NCBI RefSeq assembly: GCF_030052815.1
Contig: NC_079501.1
Span: 78,574,979-78,638,978 of the forward strand
From: Hevea brasiliensis
Lineage: Eukaryota; Streptophyta; Magnoliopsida; Malpighiales; Euphorbiaceae
Length of the DNA stretch: 64,000 nucleotides
Reading direction: 5' to 3'
This document shows positions 21,983-34,441 of this stretch, one piece after another (the first letter of the stretch is position 1; every line of letters begins with the position of its first letter). The notes below the pieces were generated by a model. It was not told where the DNA came from and made no database searches. It was given only the letters and a program-made list of their open reading frames with translations. The position numbers were made by a program, and so were the translations under genes.

Positions 21983-23541
21983 AGAGGATCAACTTCTACA
22001 AATTTTATTATTCTTAGAAGTTTACTTCTGAGAATAAGAAACCAATATTCCCTCTCAACTCTATTATGATGCACAAAAGCTAAGAGACAATAAATTAATT
22101 AATGAAAGATGGTAAAGATAGATGATAATAACTAAGTAAATAAAAATCACTAGTTGTAAAGTGTTGTGTAAAATCTCATGAGTGCATAGATCTTGAATAA
22201 GTAATAAAATGATAAGTAGAGTATCGTTCCCATAAGGATTGTGTTGCGTACTAAACTACACAGCAATTATAATTATCTAGACGATCAAATTGTAGAGAAG
22301 TAGTAATTAAATCTAATTAAAAGAAATAAAATCTAAAGCAATGAACTAAACTTTAATATCAATTAATAAAAGCATTCCAGAGTTAGGGGGTTCACACTTC
22401 AATCAATTACATACCTAATCCAATTCATTCAATAAACGAGAATTTATTACTTTGAAGAAAATTAATTCTAAGTTATTTTAAATCCTTTCTCAATGCACTC
22501 AAGTTGTATTTTAATTAACTGAAACTTTACTTTTGTGGTGATTAAATTAATTAAAACCCATTATGTTTTTTGACTAATTATTAATTCCACTTAGAATTTC
22601 AACCTATCTCTCAATTGAGAACCCTAAGTTCAAAATTTTGTTCTTTCAATATTAATATTTACCTTTCAGTCCTTCATTTAATATTTAAAATCAATATTAA
22701 GTGGAGCTCAATAAAAAGCATGCATTACGCAAAAGATTGAATCAAATAACAAAATACCTAATTTATTAAATAAGATCAAATCAAATCAATAACGAAATTA
22801 AAAGTGCTACATCCCTAACCCTAGAATAAGAAAACTATTCACACATAGTCAGTTTTACGATCAAGTTTATAAAATAAAAGAGAAAAGACATGAGAAGAAA
22901 TAGAATGAAAGAACTCAGATGGAGAATTGCAACCTTGGACTTGTGGAACTTCAGCTGGAACTCCCTCTAGCAATCTCGTAGATTTGTTTCTCCTTTTGCC
23001 TCTCTAAAAGGCGATGTGCTCTCTTGAATGTAAATTGGTTCTCTTTCCCTCAAATATTGACTTATTATATTTATATCTATTGTAAAAATTATTGTTTCAA
23101 AGTCCTAAAAGCCTTAGAAGACCTCTTAGATCTAGTGAGAAAGAAGAAAAATCGAGTTAGAATTGTTGTTTAGAGTCATTGCACAGGCCGTGCAATGTTG
23201 CATAGTAGGGCGTGCAATGTTCTGTAGCTTTGTTCTTTGAGTTTTCTTCTATCTAGAGAATTGCACGAGGTCTAGGAGGTTGCACGAGTTTATTGCATGG
23301 ACTATGCAATTAGCTTCCTACAATGTTAGATTGCACGGATCGTGTTTAAGGTCACATCAAACTCATCCTTAGCTTTAAGGTCACATCAAAACACTTGATA
23401 TAAGATAAAAATCAAGGAATTAGTTTGGATTAATAGGTTTTACAAAATATAATTCCAAATGCTTAAAATTGTGTACTAAATTAATTAATACAACAAATAT
23501 TATCCTTAAATGTCTATATGTTTTGACAACATCATAAAGAC

Positions 23542-23573
<32 letters not shown>

Positions 23574-24119
23574 TATAAAAGGAATCCAAACCTTTCCATG
23601 CTTTGCAATCTAAACCAAGTGTTTAAATCTTGGCAAAATTAACCAAATTTCTAAAGTTGTTAAAATTTTGTCTAATTTTGGGCAATTGAATTTTGAACTC
23701 TATTTTAAGACTTGTTTATTATTACAATAAAAAATCCAACTTTACCACATTGACCAACTCTTCCATTGTTTCATTTTGATAACATTGAACATTAAATAAT
23801 GATGGGATTTTGTGCTAATGAGGAGAGAGAGTGAATGACTAAAACCATTTAATTTGACCAAATGGCTAAGAATTTTGATTCATCATGAATATTAAAATGA
23901 AGTTAAAAGTAGTTTATGCTAGTGATAAGGTTGGATTAGCCAAAAAATGAAGCAGATGAATATGTTGAAAAAAAGAGATAAAATTGTAACAAATTTTCAA
24001 AATTTGAATAAAATTTTTACACAGCTTGAAAATCTGTCCTAAAATTTAAGCGTTTGAATCAAATTGTAAAAATACAAAAAGATTTGGATTATTTTCGTGA
24101 TACATATACACATATATAT
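21983..24119. other. Unrecognised AT-rich repeats
   Basis: No coding domain. 22160-22260 carries GAGTATCGTTCCCATAAGGA, similar to a motif I associate with dispersed non-coding plant repeats. 23178-23345 holds a cluster of TTGCAC/GTGCAA dyads. A TA-rich microsatellite lies at 23541-23577. Confidence 0.4.
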
Positions 24120-24133
24120 GTATCCTGTCCACA

Positions 24134-24141
24134 TGATACCA
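24134..24141 (-). promoter_or_regulatory. Possible tRNA-Met primer site of the pararetrovirus
   Basis: Minus-strand TGGTATCA lies downstream of the presumed viral promoter region, where caulimovirids carry their initiator tRNA-Met site. The match is 8 bases, then diverges. Confidence 0.45.
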
Positions 24142-24582
24142 TGCTGACAAGGATAGTCAATAGTACAAGAGATTTACAATTAAAGAATTAAAATCAAAAT
24201 GTATGAAGAAATTCACAAATGCATAAAAATTAGATTATAGAAAAAAAAAATGGCAAATGCCCACATATATATGTAAAAAAGATTTTAAACAAGATTTTTG
24301 AGCTTACAATTTTATTGTAAGACTTTTGTAAGTGTTACAGGTTTGTAGGAGTTAAAATTTTTTATAAGATCCTGGCTTGCAAAAAAGAAAGAAAATGGAG
24401 TTTTACAAGGTGCTCAGCATATGAGCTAAGAGAGAGAGAAGAGTGTTTGCAATTCAAAAGTCTCTGAGATCTACCTTGAAACTGGTTTCTTTCTCCTTTT
24501 AAAGGAGTCTTAAGTGGTTGTTTTATAATTTGGAAGGTGACTATATAGTCTGTGAGCTGGTGTTAATTAGATGCTAAACCCC

Positions 24583-24602
24583 ACCCCCACCCCCCCCCCC
24601 CC
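24583..24602 (-). promoter_or_regulatory. G-rich tract, possible viral plus-strand primer
   Basis: The minus strand reads as an almost pure purine run with 13 consecutive G (24590-24602), between the viral coding region and the primer site. Caulimovirids prime plus-strand synthesis at G-rich purine runs, but an expanded mononucleotide repeat is equally possible. Confidence 0.35.
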
Positions 24603-27160
24603 TCTCCAACCCCTAGTTGGATGCATCTGCTTTTGGTGTTTTGGAAGCATTTGCGCTTTTAGAATTCACGTGTCATTAATGTTTTTTGGGAGTGTCTGGC
24701 AGCCGTTGTTTTTTTAGAATTCACATAAGTTAATGTTGTTTTGGTGTGTCAATAACTAACTGGTAAAAGAATAGTGGCTTTCTTTTTTGACTTTTGTATC
24801 TTTTTTTTTTTTCAGGAAGAAGGATGTGTAATAGGGGAAAAGATTCTATAGCAACCATTTTCATTTTCATCATTAAGGATGATGGGTTCTAAATCTGAAT
24901 TTGCTACAAAAGCTTCAGACCTACTTTACAATAATTGTTTCATTATAGTAAAATATTCTTTTTCTATTTTTGCTACTATAAACTGGGTTAAAGCATGAGA
25001 CTTCTAGGCTAGAAAATTAGAACTGGAACTTAATGAGCCTGGCAGAAGGTTTTGCTCCTTGAGCCAACTCTAAAAAGTCGGTTTTGAAATATTTTTTTTG
25101 GGACATTGAAAAAATCCCACAATTTACCTTAAACCTCCTAGTGAGGATATTGATGCCATCCTGATGATGATATTCAAAGAACCAAGTAAGGACCTATGGT
25201 TAAAAGAATTTTGTACAGAAAAGGAAAAGGGGTAAAAACCTTTTTTTCTTTTTCTAAAGGTTTGTAATGTTGCTTGAATAGGGTGAAAGTATCCTGGACT
25301 TTTGGAATGAGAAGGTCTGGAAGAGCTCCATAATAATTCCACCATTGAACGACCGTTAAGGAATTTTTGTAGGGTTGATTTTGCTATTAAAATAGAATAA
25401 CCAGGAATGGCTATTCTTTTGGTTTTGAATGAGAAAGGTATTAAACCAAGCTTTTTTGTAGTCCTAATAATTATTGGATGAACAATGGTTTAATCTAGTT
25501 TTAAAATTGGTAGGAAAGAATTAGGGTTTTGAAAGATCATGTCCCTAATCTTCAGAATGAAGGATTTTTTGTATTTGGCAAGTTAAATAGATTGGGTCAG
25601 CATGGTTTTTGTCAAAAAAGAAGTGTTTGAATTTTGCTGATTCAGTGATGTCAAGGATTGCCACATAGTAATGTTGGGGTTTTGATAAATCCCATGGTTT
25701 GAAATTCCAACCTTACGGGAAAATTTTTGAAATTTCTATAGAAAGGTTTTTATGTAAAATTTGTTTTCTATAGTCAACATATTTGAAAAATGTGCTTTGA
25801 GAAAATATTCAGAAATCCTTTTTATAATTTTTGTCTAAGACAAAACAATTTGAGAATTGTTTGATAGATTTCTTTAAGAAAAGTTTTTTTGCAAAAAACT
25901 TTCTCCTTCCTCTATGGTTTTGAAATATTTACAGAGTCTGAACTTGTAAAATGTTTTGTAATGCCATCATAAGTTCTGGGGATTTAGATAGAGGTTCTAT
26001 CCATTCTTATATTTGTAATTGTTTTTCTAGTGACTGGGAATTTGTAAGAGTATTTTCTTCATTTACCATGTCAATCCATTATTTTATATGCTGAGTTGAA
26101 GAAGATTGTTTTGTAGGTTTTGGATTTTCTATGGCTTTTTCTTCATTTTTACGGGGCATCAAGCTCTGTTTTGAAGAAATTCTCTAGTTTAAAAGTTTGA
26201 AATTGAATTTGTATCTCCTTTAATAAAATCAATTTCAAAATCAAAAATACAAAGGATTGCTTGCCATTTGGCAAAATCTATTTGAAGCAATGTTTTGAAC
26301 ATCTTTTTTTAAAACTTCTTTTACAGATTTACAATCAATGCGAAGTTAAACAAAAAAACTTTTGATTGAGTAAGTCACTTTGAAATTTTGTAACGCAAAT
26401 GAAAATCGAAAGAATTTCTTTTTAATAGTTGAATGATTCTTTTGACAATCATTCTAATGTGCACAGTGGAATTGTACTATTGCTTCTCTCCCATTTTGGA
26501 CTTATTTCAAACTTCCTCCATATCCTAGTTTTAAGGCATTTGTTTCAACTATCTTAGGGGCTAAAGGATCGACTAGATGTAGACAAGGAATGGTTTGGAT
26601 TTGTTAATCTAGTGAACAACTCCAATATGGTCATCAGTACATGAGACAAGAGTTTTTCTTTAACCTGTCATGCAAGGGTTTTGGTAGATAGTTAATGTTT
26701 GGACAAAAACCCAAGATATAATTAAGACTACCTAAGAATCTTTGTAATTAAGTTTTGTTTAAGATTTTTTTTGGGAACTTATTTGCAAATTCTAAAGATC
26801 TCTCGATGGGGGTTATAGTTCTCTTAGTAATATAATGACCTAGGAACCTTACTTTAGTTTGGAAGACAGAAATCTTTGTTTTTAAAACAACTAATCCATT
26901 CCTTTTTACAACATAGAAAAATGTTCTTAGGTGTTTAAAATGTTGTTCAATTGATTATGAAAAGATAAGAGCATTATCAATTTAAACAATATAGAGTTTG
27001 GAATAGGGATTAAAGATTTATTCATTTTCCTTTGGAATTCTAAAAGAACATTCTTTAAAACAAATATCATAACTGTCCATTCATACTACTCAAAGGGCAC
27101 CATAAAAGCATTTTTGTATATGTCTTTTAGATTAATTTGTATTTGCCAAAATCATGATTT

Positions 27161-27564
27161 TGAAGGAACGGAAGCGTGAAAAACACAAGTTTATACCATT
27201 GAATTGAAAAGTTTTCACCTAGGGTCACATGCATCATGCAAGATTTATTCTTTATCTATTTGATTTCAATGATAAACAACATATTAAAACTCTTTTAATA
27301 TGTTTTTGGATCTGTATTTGCCATTTAAGATTTTAAAATTAATCAGATTAATTTTAGAACCCTAGATTAAATCAAGAACGATTACACTAACCTCTTAATG
27401 CACTGCAGCGTGTCTGCACCTTTGAGATTCGTCTTCAGGACACCAGACGTTGTCCCTCTAGCTTGTCCACACCAAGAACACCTATGGCAGCCCTTGAATA
27501 GCTTCTAAAGCTTTTTCTATTAATTAAAAAATCAAGTTCTGCCTTTTAAGAGATTAAAGATGTA
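27161..27564 (-). repeat. Truncated 3' LTR of copia copy 2
   Basis: First 404 bp (plus-strand order) of the 2.1-kb LTR, starting TGAAGGAACG. It ends at AAAGATGTA, where RNase H codons begin; the junction shares a single base. Confidence 0.9.
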
Positions 27565-30544
27565 TTGATACCTGCTAGTCAAACTAACAGCATATGCGAT
27601 ATCCGACCTAGTACACAACATTGCATACATTAAACTTCCAATAGCCGAAGCATATGGAATCCTGGCCATCTTATCTCTTTCTTCAGGTGTCTTTGGAGAC
27701 ATCTCTTTAGAAAGATGGATACCATGTCTCACTGGTAACAATCCTCTCTTGGAATCAAGCATGTTAAACCTCTTTAACACCTTTTCCAAGTATAGACTTT
27801 GAGATAAACCAATTATTCTTTTCGCTCTATCTTTATAGATGCAAATCCCAAGAATATAGGTTGCCTCCCCTAAGTCTTTCATGGAGAATGTATTTGACAA
27901 CCATACCTTTATAGTCGTCAACATACCTGTGTCATTACCCATCAACAGTATGTCATCCACATATAAGACAAGGAAAGTGATAGCACTGTCACTAACCTTC
28001 TTATATACACATGGCTCATCCTCATTTTTGATAAAACCAAAGGATTTAATGGTTTCATCAAAATGGATGTTCCAACTCCTCGAAGCTTGTTTCAACCCAT
28101 AAATGGATCGCTTTAGCTTGCATACCTTGGAACCATCTTGGGATTCAAATCCCTTAGGTTGTTCCATGAAAATGTTTTCTTCAATGTATCCATTGAGAAA
28201 AGCTGTTTTGACATCCATCTGCCAAATCTCATAATCATAGTACGCAGCTATTGCTAATAAAATCCTAATTGATTTAAGCATGGCAACAGGCGAGAAAGTC
28301 TCCTCATAGTCGATTCCTTGCCTTTGGCGAAACCCTTTCGCTACTAACCTTGCCTTATAGGTCTCTACCTTTCCATCAGAACCAATTTTCTTCTTGAAAA
28401 CCCATTTGTTCCCTATAGGTATAATACCTTCAGGTGGGTCAACAAGATCCCAAACTTGATTCTTATACATGGAATCAATCTCGGATTTCATAGCATCAAT
28501 CCATTTTGAAGAGTCTATATCTGATATAGCTTCTTCATAGGTAAGTGGATCATCTCCATGATCTACTTCTTCATGAGTAGACAACTCTTGTTCTTCTTCA
28601 TGAAGAAAACCATATCTCACTGGTGGGTGAGATACCCTAGTTGTTCTACGAGGAACAGCTGTAGATGTTTCATCAACGGGTATTGGTTGACTAGATGGAT
28701 TTATATCCATTTGATCTGTTGGTTGGTCAGAATTCTCCAATTCTAACTCTATTTGCCTTCCTTTGCCTCCTTCTTGAACAAACTGTTGTTCAAGAAATAT
28801 GGCATCTCTAGTTATCACAACCTTTTGTGAAGTAGGCAAATAAAAATAATATCCAAAACTATCTTTTGGATATCCAACAAATCGACCTTTTTCTGATCTG
28901 GTCTCCAATTTATCAGTGTTCAGCTTTTTGATATAAGCTGGACAACCCCAAATCTTAACATGCTTAAGACTTGGTTTTCTTCCATGCCATATCTCATAAG
29001 GTGTGGAAGAAACTGATTTTGATGGAATCCTATTCAGAATATACAAAGCTGATTCTAATGCAAATCCCCAAAAGGAGATTGGCATATCAGTAGAGCTCAT
29101 CATACTACGTACCATATCCAATAAGGTACGATTTCTCCTTTCAGATACACCATTCAGCTGTGGCGTTCCTGGAGGAGTCAGCTGAGAAATAATGCCATGC
29201 TCTCTCAAGTATTCATCAAATTCAGTACTCAAATATTCACCTCCACGATCTGATCGAAGAGCTTTAATACTCTTTCCTGTTTGATTTTCTACTTCAGATT
29301 TAAATTCTTTAAACTTTTCAAAAGATTCATGTTTGTATTTCATCAAATACAAATACCCAAACCGTGATTTATCATCAGTAAAGGTAATAAAATAATGAAA
29401 GCCCCCTCTAGCCATTTCTTTAAATGGACCACATACATCACTATGTATTAGCTCCAAAATATTTTCAGCTCTTAGCCCCTGTCCAACAAAGGGTGATCTA
29501 GTCATTTTGCCCTGAAGGCAAGATTCACAAGTTGGAGTAGGCTCAGAGCCCAATGAGGATAGAATCCCCATTTTCTCCAGTTTTGCAATCCTATCTTCTA
29601 TAACATGACATAACCTTAAGTGCCAAATATATTTTGAACTTGAGTTGGTTTTCACCATGGCATTGCATTCTTTTAGATTGCTATACTCTAGCCAGTGGAA
29701 ACACTTTCTTACTGGCAATGGAAACACTTTCCTATTGGCAATGGAAACACTTTCCTATTGGCAGTGGAAACACTTTCCTTTGCCTTTGTCAGCTTTGGTC
29801 TTCCCTTTCTGTTTAGCTATTTTCTTGGAAGGACCAGGAATCTGAAGTTTCTTTTTCTTATTGCCCTTCTTCTTGTTGGACTTTCTAGCAGAAGAAGATG
29901 CAACCAAAGCTACCTCTTTTCCTTTATTGGCTGGCATATTCTTTTGGGCAATAACCAGCATGTTGAGTAAACCAGCTAAGGTGCATTCCTGTTTAGTCAT
30001 ATGGAAATTTGTCACAAAATTTCCAAAAGACTCAGGAAGGGACTGAAGGATCAAATCCGTCTGTAGTTGGAAATCCATGTTAAAGTCAAGATGTTCCAAC
30101 TGCTCAATCATCCGAATCATCTTGTGGACATGATCCCCAACATTCTGTCCCTCAGACATCCTCATACGGAATAGCTGTCTAGATATCTCATACCTAGCAT
30201 TCCTGCTGTGCTCACCATACAACTCTTGTAGGTGAAGGAGGATCTCACTCGCACTCTGCATGTTCTCATGTTGCTTCTGTAACTCATTACTCATGGAAGC
30301 AAGCATGTAACACTTAGCTCTCATATCATGCTCCTTCCACTTGTCCAAAGTTTCATGTTCCTCTTGTGTGGCCTCTGGAGGTAAGGGACCAGGAACATTT
30401 GAATCTAGAACATATCCTATATGTTCAAGGTTTAGGACAAGTTTCAAATTTCTTAGCCAATCAGACATATTAGGTCCTGTCAACCCTATTGTGATCAAGT
30501 ATGCTTGCAAGGATATTGGATGGCGGTGGTTGTTTTGTGCTCAT
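27535..30544 (-). pseudogene. Gag-pol of copia copy 2, open integrase-RT, no protease
   Basis: Probable gag ATG at 30544. A one-base insertion about 65 nt in shifts to the frame then used throughout. Gag is open from 30510 (TGPNMSDWLRNLK, LLHLQELYGEHSR) to a single TAG at 29755-29757, just after KGKCFHCQ. The same frame then runs open for about 730 codons to 27532: pre-integrase (IWHLRLCHV, CESCLQGKM), integrase with D, D and E present (HSDVCGP, RSDRGGEY, SERRNRTL), RT with YVDD (VLYVDDILLMGND). It ends at YAVSLTSRYQ, followed by about ten residues from the fused LTR. Protease and the rest of the zinc knuckle are absent, as in copy 1. At the TAG position copy 1 has GAG. Confidence 0.9.
29694..29778 (-). 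repeat. Four 23-bp repeats in the zinc-knuckle codons (copy 2)
   Basis: RTGGAAACACTTTC units at 29694, 29717, 29740 and 29763, with the same 23-bp period and unit count as copy 1 at 8646-8730. Confidence 0.9.
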
Positions 30545-32317
30545 TTTTATCAGAAAATTAACTGCAGAAAATAACTAGATTAATTGGTAAATGTATCATG
30601 TAATTAACCAAAATGATTATGGTCTTTTAATCAAATTGGTCCTCCCACTAACTTAGCGAATCCTACACTTCCAAAGTAGAAAACGGAAATCCTAGTTGGA
30701 TGGATTTCTAGTGGGTGATTGAATTCTTATAATTCTATTGATCATCCTCAGGTACATCCATTATTGGAATTACAATAAACTATAAGTGAGCAACTCCTTG
30801 CCCATCACATCTCATGTGAGGTTCAATCCTTTACCTGGCCCCTAATACTCAAAATCTCAGGTACATCCATTATTGACTTATCTTGCATTAGTTAAGTTGA
30901 TTCCATTGAGCCAGTAATTATGCAAATAATTTTAATGTCCTCAGGTACATCCAATATTGGCCACTAAACCATTTACATATTTACAACATCTCATGCTTAA
31001 CAATTATTCTTAAGAAAATCTCTTAAATTAATTGCATCTCATGCAACTATTTAAAATTTCTTAAAATAATTATCCCAATGGAGGGCCTATGTTATAATTA
31101 CTTTAATTATAGCATTTCCAACTTAATCATTTGTTTGGAAGATTTTATGGTCATTCTTATTACTATTAAGGTCTCACTTTGCACATTATCCATTTAGCAT
31201 GCATATATCATATAATTGCATACATTCCCATACATCTCTTGCATTCATGGATAAGCAGTAAATATGGTATGATCATGGACTTTCTAAGGGATTCAATTCT
31301 GAGCCACCAAGAATTGAATCAGGGCATTCCTAGGTGCATTTCATTCATTCATTTATTTTACAAGAGTTGCTGAAGGAGTATATAATCAACACTTGATCTT
31401 TAATTCCTCCCACTAGTCCCACCAATGCTCTTGACCTCCTTGAACTTCTTGCAATCCAATATTATATAGTAATCCTTGGCATACTAAGGCGAATTTACAA
31501 GAACTTAAATAAATGAAATTACAATCCAAAAATTATTACAAACTTAATAATACATGCCCAAAATAAATTAAAATTAATTAATTAATTTACAATCCCAAAG
31601 AAACATAAAAGAAATAAATCCAATCACATTGGTCTTTTATAGTCCATGATCATCCATCATGCATATCATTATTTAACAATTAAATAAAACATACATACTT
31701 AAATTAAATTGAATATCTCATATTCAACTTAAAAATCCAGATTTGAATATGATTCAAATAAATTTAAAAATTCAAATTTGAATCTCATTCAAACAAATTT
31801 AAAAATTCAGATTTGAATCACATTCAAACAACTTTAAAAATTCAGATTTGAATCACATTCAAACATTTTTTAAAAAATCAGATTTGAATCACATTCAAAC
31901 CTTTTTTAAAAAATAAAATCTGAATTTTATTCAATCAATTTTAAAAAATCAGATTTAAATATGATTCAAACAACTTTAAAAATTCAGATTTGAATCACAT
32001 TCAAACAACTTTTAAAATTCAGATTTGAATCACATTCAAACAATTTTTAAAAATCTGATTTGAATCATAATTTAATTGTGTGATTAAAATTCTAATTAAA
32101 CAATTTAATTAGACATAAAATGGATCTTAGATCATACAACAATTGCACATTCACCATCCATTTACCTTTGCACACCATTGTGATGCATCAACCATGCGCA
32201 CCATGGTGTTCATCATTTGTGCCGCCACCTTGACTTTGCAACCAGCAATAAACTTTTGATCTCATGATCAAACACACAATTAAATCATATAAACATCAAT
32301 ATAAATGGCAAATATAG
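30545..32317 (-). other. Long non-coding leader of copia copy 2
   Basis: About 1.77 kb, colinear with 9497-11263. CTCAGGTACATC occurs three times at 30747, 30856 and 30940 with intervals like those in copy 1. The AT-rich array occupies 31720-32080. Confidence 0.85.
31720..32080 (-). repeat. AT-rich tandem repeat in the copia leader (copy 2)
   Basis: About nine degenerate units around TTTGAATCACATTCAAA, colinear with the array at 10664-11010. The units differ by point changes and small indels between copies. Confidence 0.87.
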
Positions 32318-32331
32318 TGGCTCTGATACCA
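32318..32331 (-). promoter_or_regulatory. Primer-binding site (tRNA-iMet), copy 2
   Basis: Minus-strand TGGTATCAGAGCCA two bases inside the 5' LTR, identical to copy 1. Confidence 0.93.
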
Positions 32332-32333
32332 AT

Positions 32334-34436
32334 TGAAGGAACGGAAGCGTGAAAAACACAAGTTTATACCATTGAATTGAAAAGTTTTCACTTAGGGTCA
32401 CATGCATCATGCAAGATTTATTTTGTATCTATTTGATTTCAATGATAAACAACATATTAAAACTCTTTTAATATGTTTTTGGATCTGTATTTGCCATTTA
32501 AGATTTTAAAATTAATCAGATTAATTTTAGAACCCTAGATTAAATCAAACTAACCTCTTGATGCACTGCAGCGTGTCTGCGCCTTTGAGATTCGTCTTCA
32601 GGACACCAGATGTTGTCCCTCTAGCTTGTCCACACCAAGAACACCTATGGCAGCCCTTGAATAGCTTCTAAAGCTTTTTCTATTAATTAGAAAATCAAGT
32701 TCTTCCTTTTAAGAGATTAAAGATGTAAACAGGACACTAGAAACAATTTCTTGTGTTCTTAATTCAAGAGATTGATGGCTAATCTCTTTGAATTGATAAG
32801 AGATGAAGAAGAACAGATGAAAACCCTCAAAGTGGCGTGACAAAGGAGTGTGGCTGTTGGTTGTGTTTTATTTTCTCATAACAACACTTAAATAGCTAGG
32901 TTAACACATTAAACCCTTGCCACATGTCACCCTTTGATTAGCTCTAGGTTTAAGTGACTCAATCACATTGTGCCAAGTGTCAAACCTATATTTAATCTTG
33001 ATTTTAATCATCTTAAATGATTAAAAAAAACATTTGGCAAGCTTATGTGTAATCCCATGTGTCACCATCTCATGGTGCCACGTGTCACACTGTGAAATGA
33101 CCAAAATGCCCCTGTGTCTTAATTTTGAGTTCTTAACCCAAAATAATTATTTTCTTCTTCTAATTAATTTATATCAAATATAAATTAATTAATTAATCTC
33201 TATTAATTAATTTCTCATCAATTAAATTCATATTTAAACACTTTAAATATAAATTTAATTTATACTACACATCCAATAATCTAGATTTGGTTTCAAGTTA
33301 TGCTAGGGACTTTGCAATCTAATTGCAAACCAAACCTATTTAATTAATCAATTAAACTCTTTAATTAATTAATTAAATCATATTTAATTAGGTGATAACT
33401 TGTGTATATGTGTGACTTACTAGGCTCATCACTAATTGGCAATGAGACATGATATCAACTCCTAATATCATCAGAACTCTTCCTTACCATAAATGATTTC
33501 TCTAAATCATTTTATGAACCTCATAGACCATGGTTAACACCTAGCATAGCATGCCATAGCCACCCAATTAGTAATAAGGTTTACCTTAAATGAACCTATA
33601 ATCATATGTTACCATGCACTAAAATCTCTCTGTTACAAAATCCCAACTCAAGCTGGAGTCATGGTTTATGTCAAACTCCATTTGCTATGAATATTATGTT
33701 CTCTTTTAATTCCAGTTCTTGATTAAAAAGATTTTCTCATCAGAAACTCTTTTCTGAATAAATCTATCTGTCTGTCCTAGCCAGGAACTTGAAACATCAA
33801 GAACAATTAAATGAACATAGGATTTTATCTCTATTTACTTAGAGGAACAGATTCCATCTTGATCAACACCTACCTCCATATATAACTAGTAGGAGCCAAC
33901 ACATGCCCATATACCCATACACAGTACAAGTATGAAAGCAGTATCAAACTCAAACTACCTATATACAAGATAACTGTGCTATCTCAGGTCTAAAGATTAT
34001 ATGCACTGATATGATTTATGACAAAACATTGACAAGAGTAAACTCCATGTGCTTATCATAAGTGTCACTGGTTCGGCCTACTTATCATTTATAAGTGCCT
34101 ATCATGTTTGTTATATGGCATGAGACTCACCATTCCATCTTATTTATATCTCATATAAATAACTTGGGAACAAACATGAATACAATCTTTCTAGATAAGT
34201 CATGTCCTTATTATGAAGTATCTTCGATTGTGAACCTATTTATGATACTTCGTGCTAGAAATATTGTCACTCATATTCTTAACAACTTAAGAATAATATT
34301 TCTAACAAAATATCAATAGACCTTTTCTATTACACATAAATATATTATGTAAACAGAAAAGTGGAAATGCCTTTTATTAATAAAAATATGTACAAGATAC
34401 ATACTAAATGATATGCTCTAGGGCATACTACTAACA
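32334..34436 (-). repeat. 5' LTR of copia copy 2
   Basis: 2,103-bp complete LTR, same ends as copy 1. The TATA-like stretch near 32887 reads CTATTTAAG on the minus strand, altered from CTATATAAG. Confidence 0.92.
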
Positions 34437-34441
34437 GATTT

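Larger units (their letters stand above)
24120..27160 (-). pseudogene. Endogenous pararetrovirus remnant, RT to leader (3' part)
   Basis: Minus-strand caulimovirid sequence, heavily broken. Next to the copia insertion (about 27150 down to 26690) translated pieces match the RT palm and thumb of pararetroviruses (SIEQHFKHLRTFF, KVRFLGHYITKRTITPIERS, LQRFLGSLNYI). Around 26370-26150 RNase H pieces appear. From about 25870 to 24900 is a C-terminal region with fragments such as GWNFKPWDLSKPQHYYVAIL and AWFNTFLIQNQKNSHSWLFY, known to me from plant endogenous pararetroviruses of the Florendovirus type. It has dozens of stops and shifts and no intact ORF. An intergenic region with a G-rich tract and a TGGTATCA primer site follows, in the order expected for a caulimovirid genome. 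Confidence 0.78.
27161..34436 (-). mobile_element. Copia 'copy 2', inserted in the pararetrovirus fossil
   Basis: Sister of 3803-13383 on the same strand, 7,276 bp. Perfect 5-bp target duplication GATTT at 27156-27160 and 34437-34441. The 5' LTR (32334-34436) is complete. The left LTR is cut after 404 bp and fused at 27564/27565 to RNase H codons. Against copy 1 the missing piece corresponds to 4205-6516 (2,312 bp: the rest of the LTR, purine tract and most of RNase H). Intact outer ends with target duplication mean the deletion came after insertion. Confidence 0.93.

Noticed and set aside
24583..24602. G-quadruplex as a regulatory element
   Set aside because: A G-run at this place is better explained by a purine priming tract or slippage; sequence alone does not support more.
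29755..29757. Programmed stop-codon readthrough between gag and pol in copia copy 2
   Set aside because: Copy 1 has GAG at the same codon, so the TAG is more simply a private mutation.
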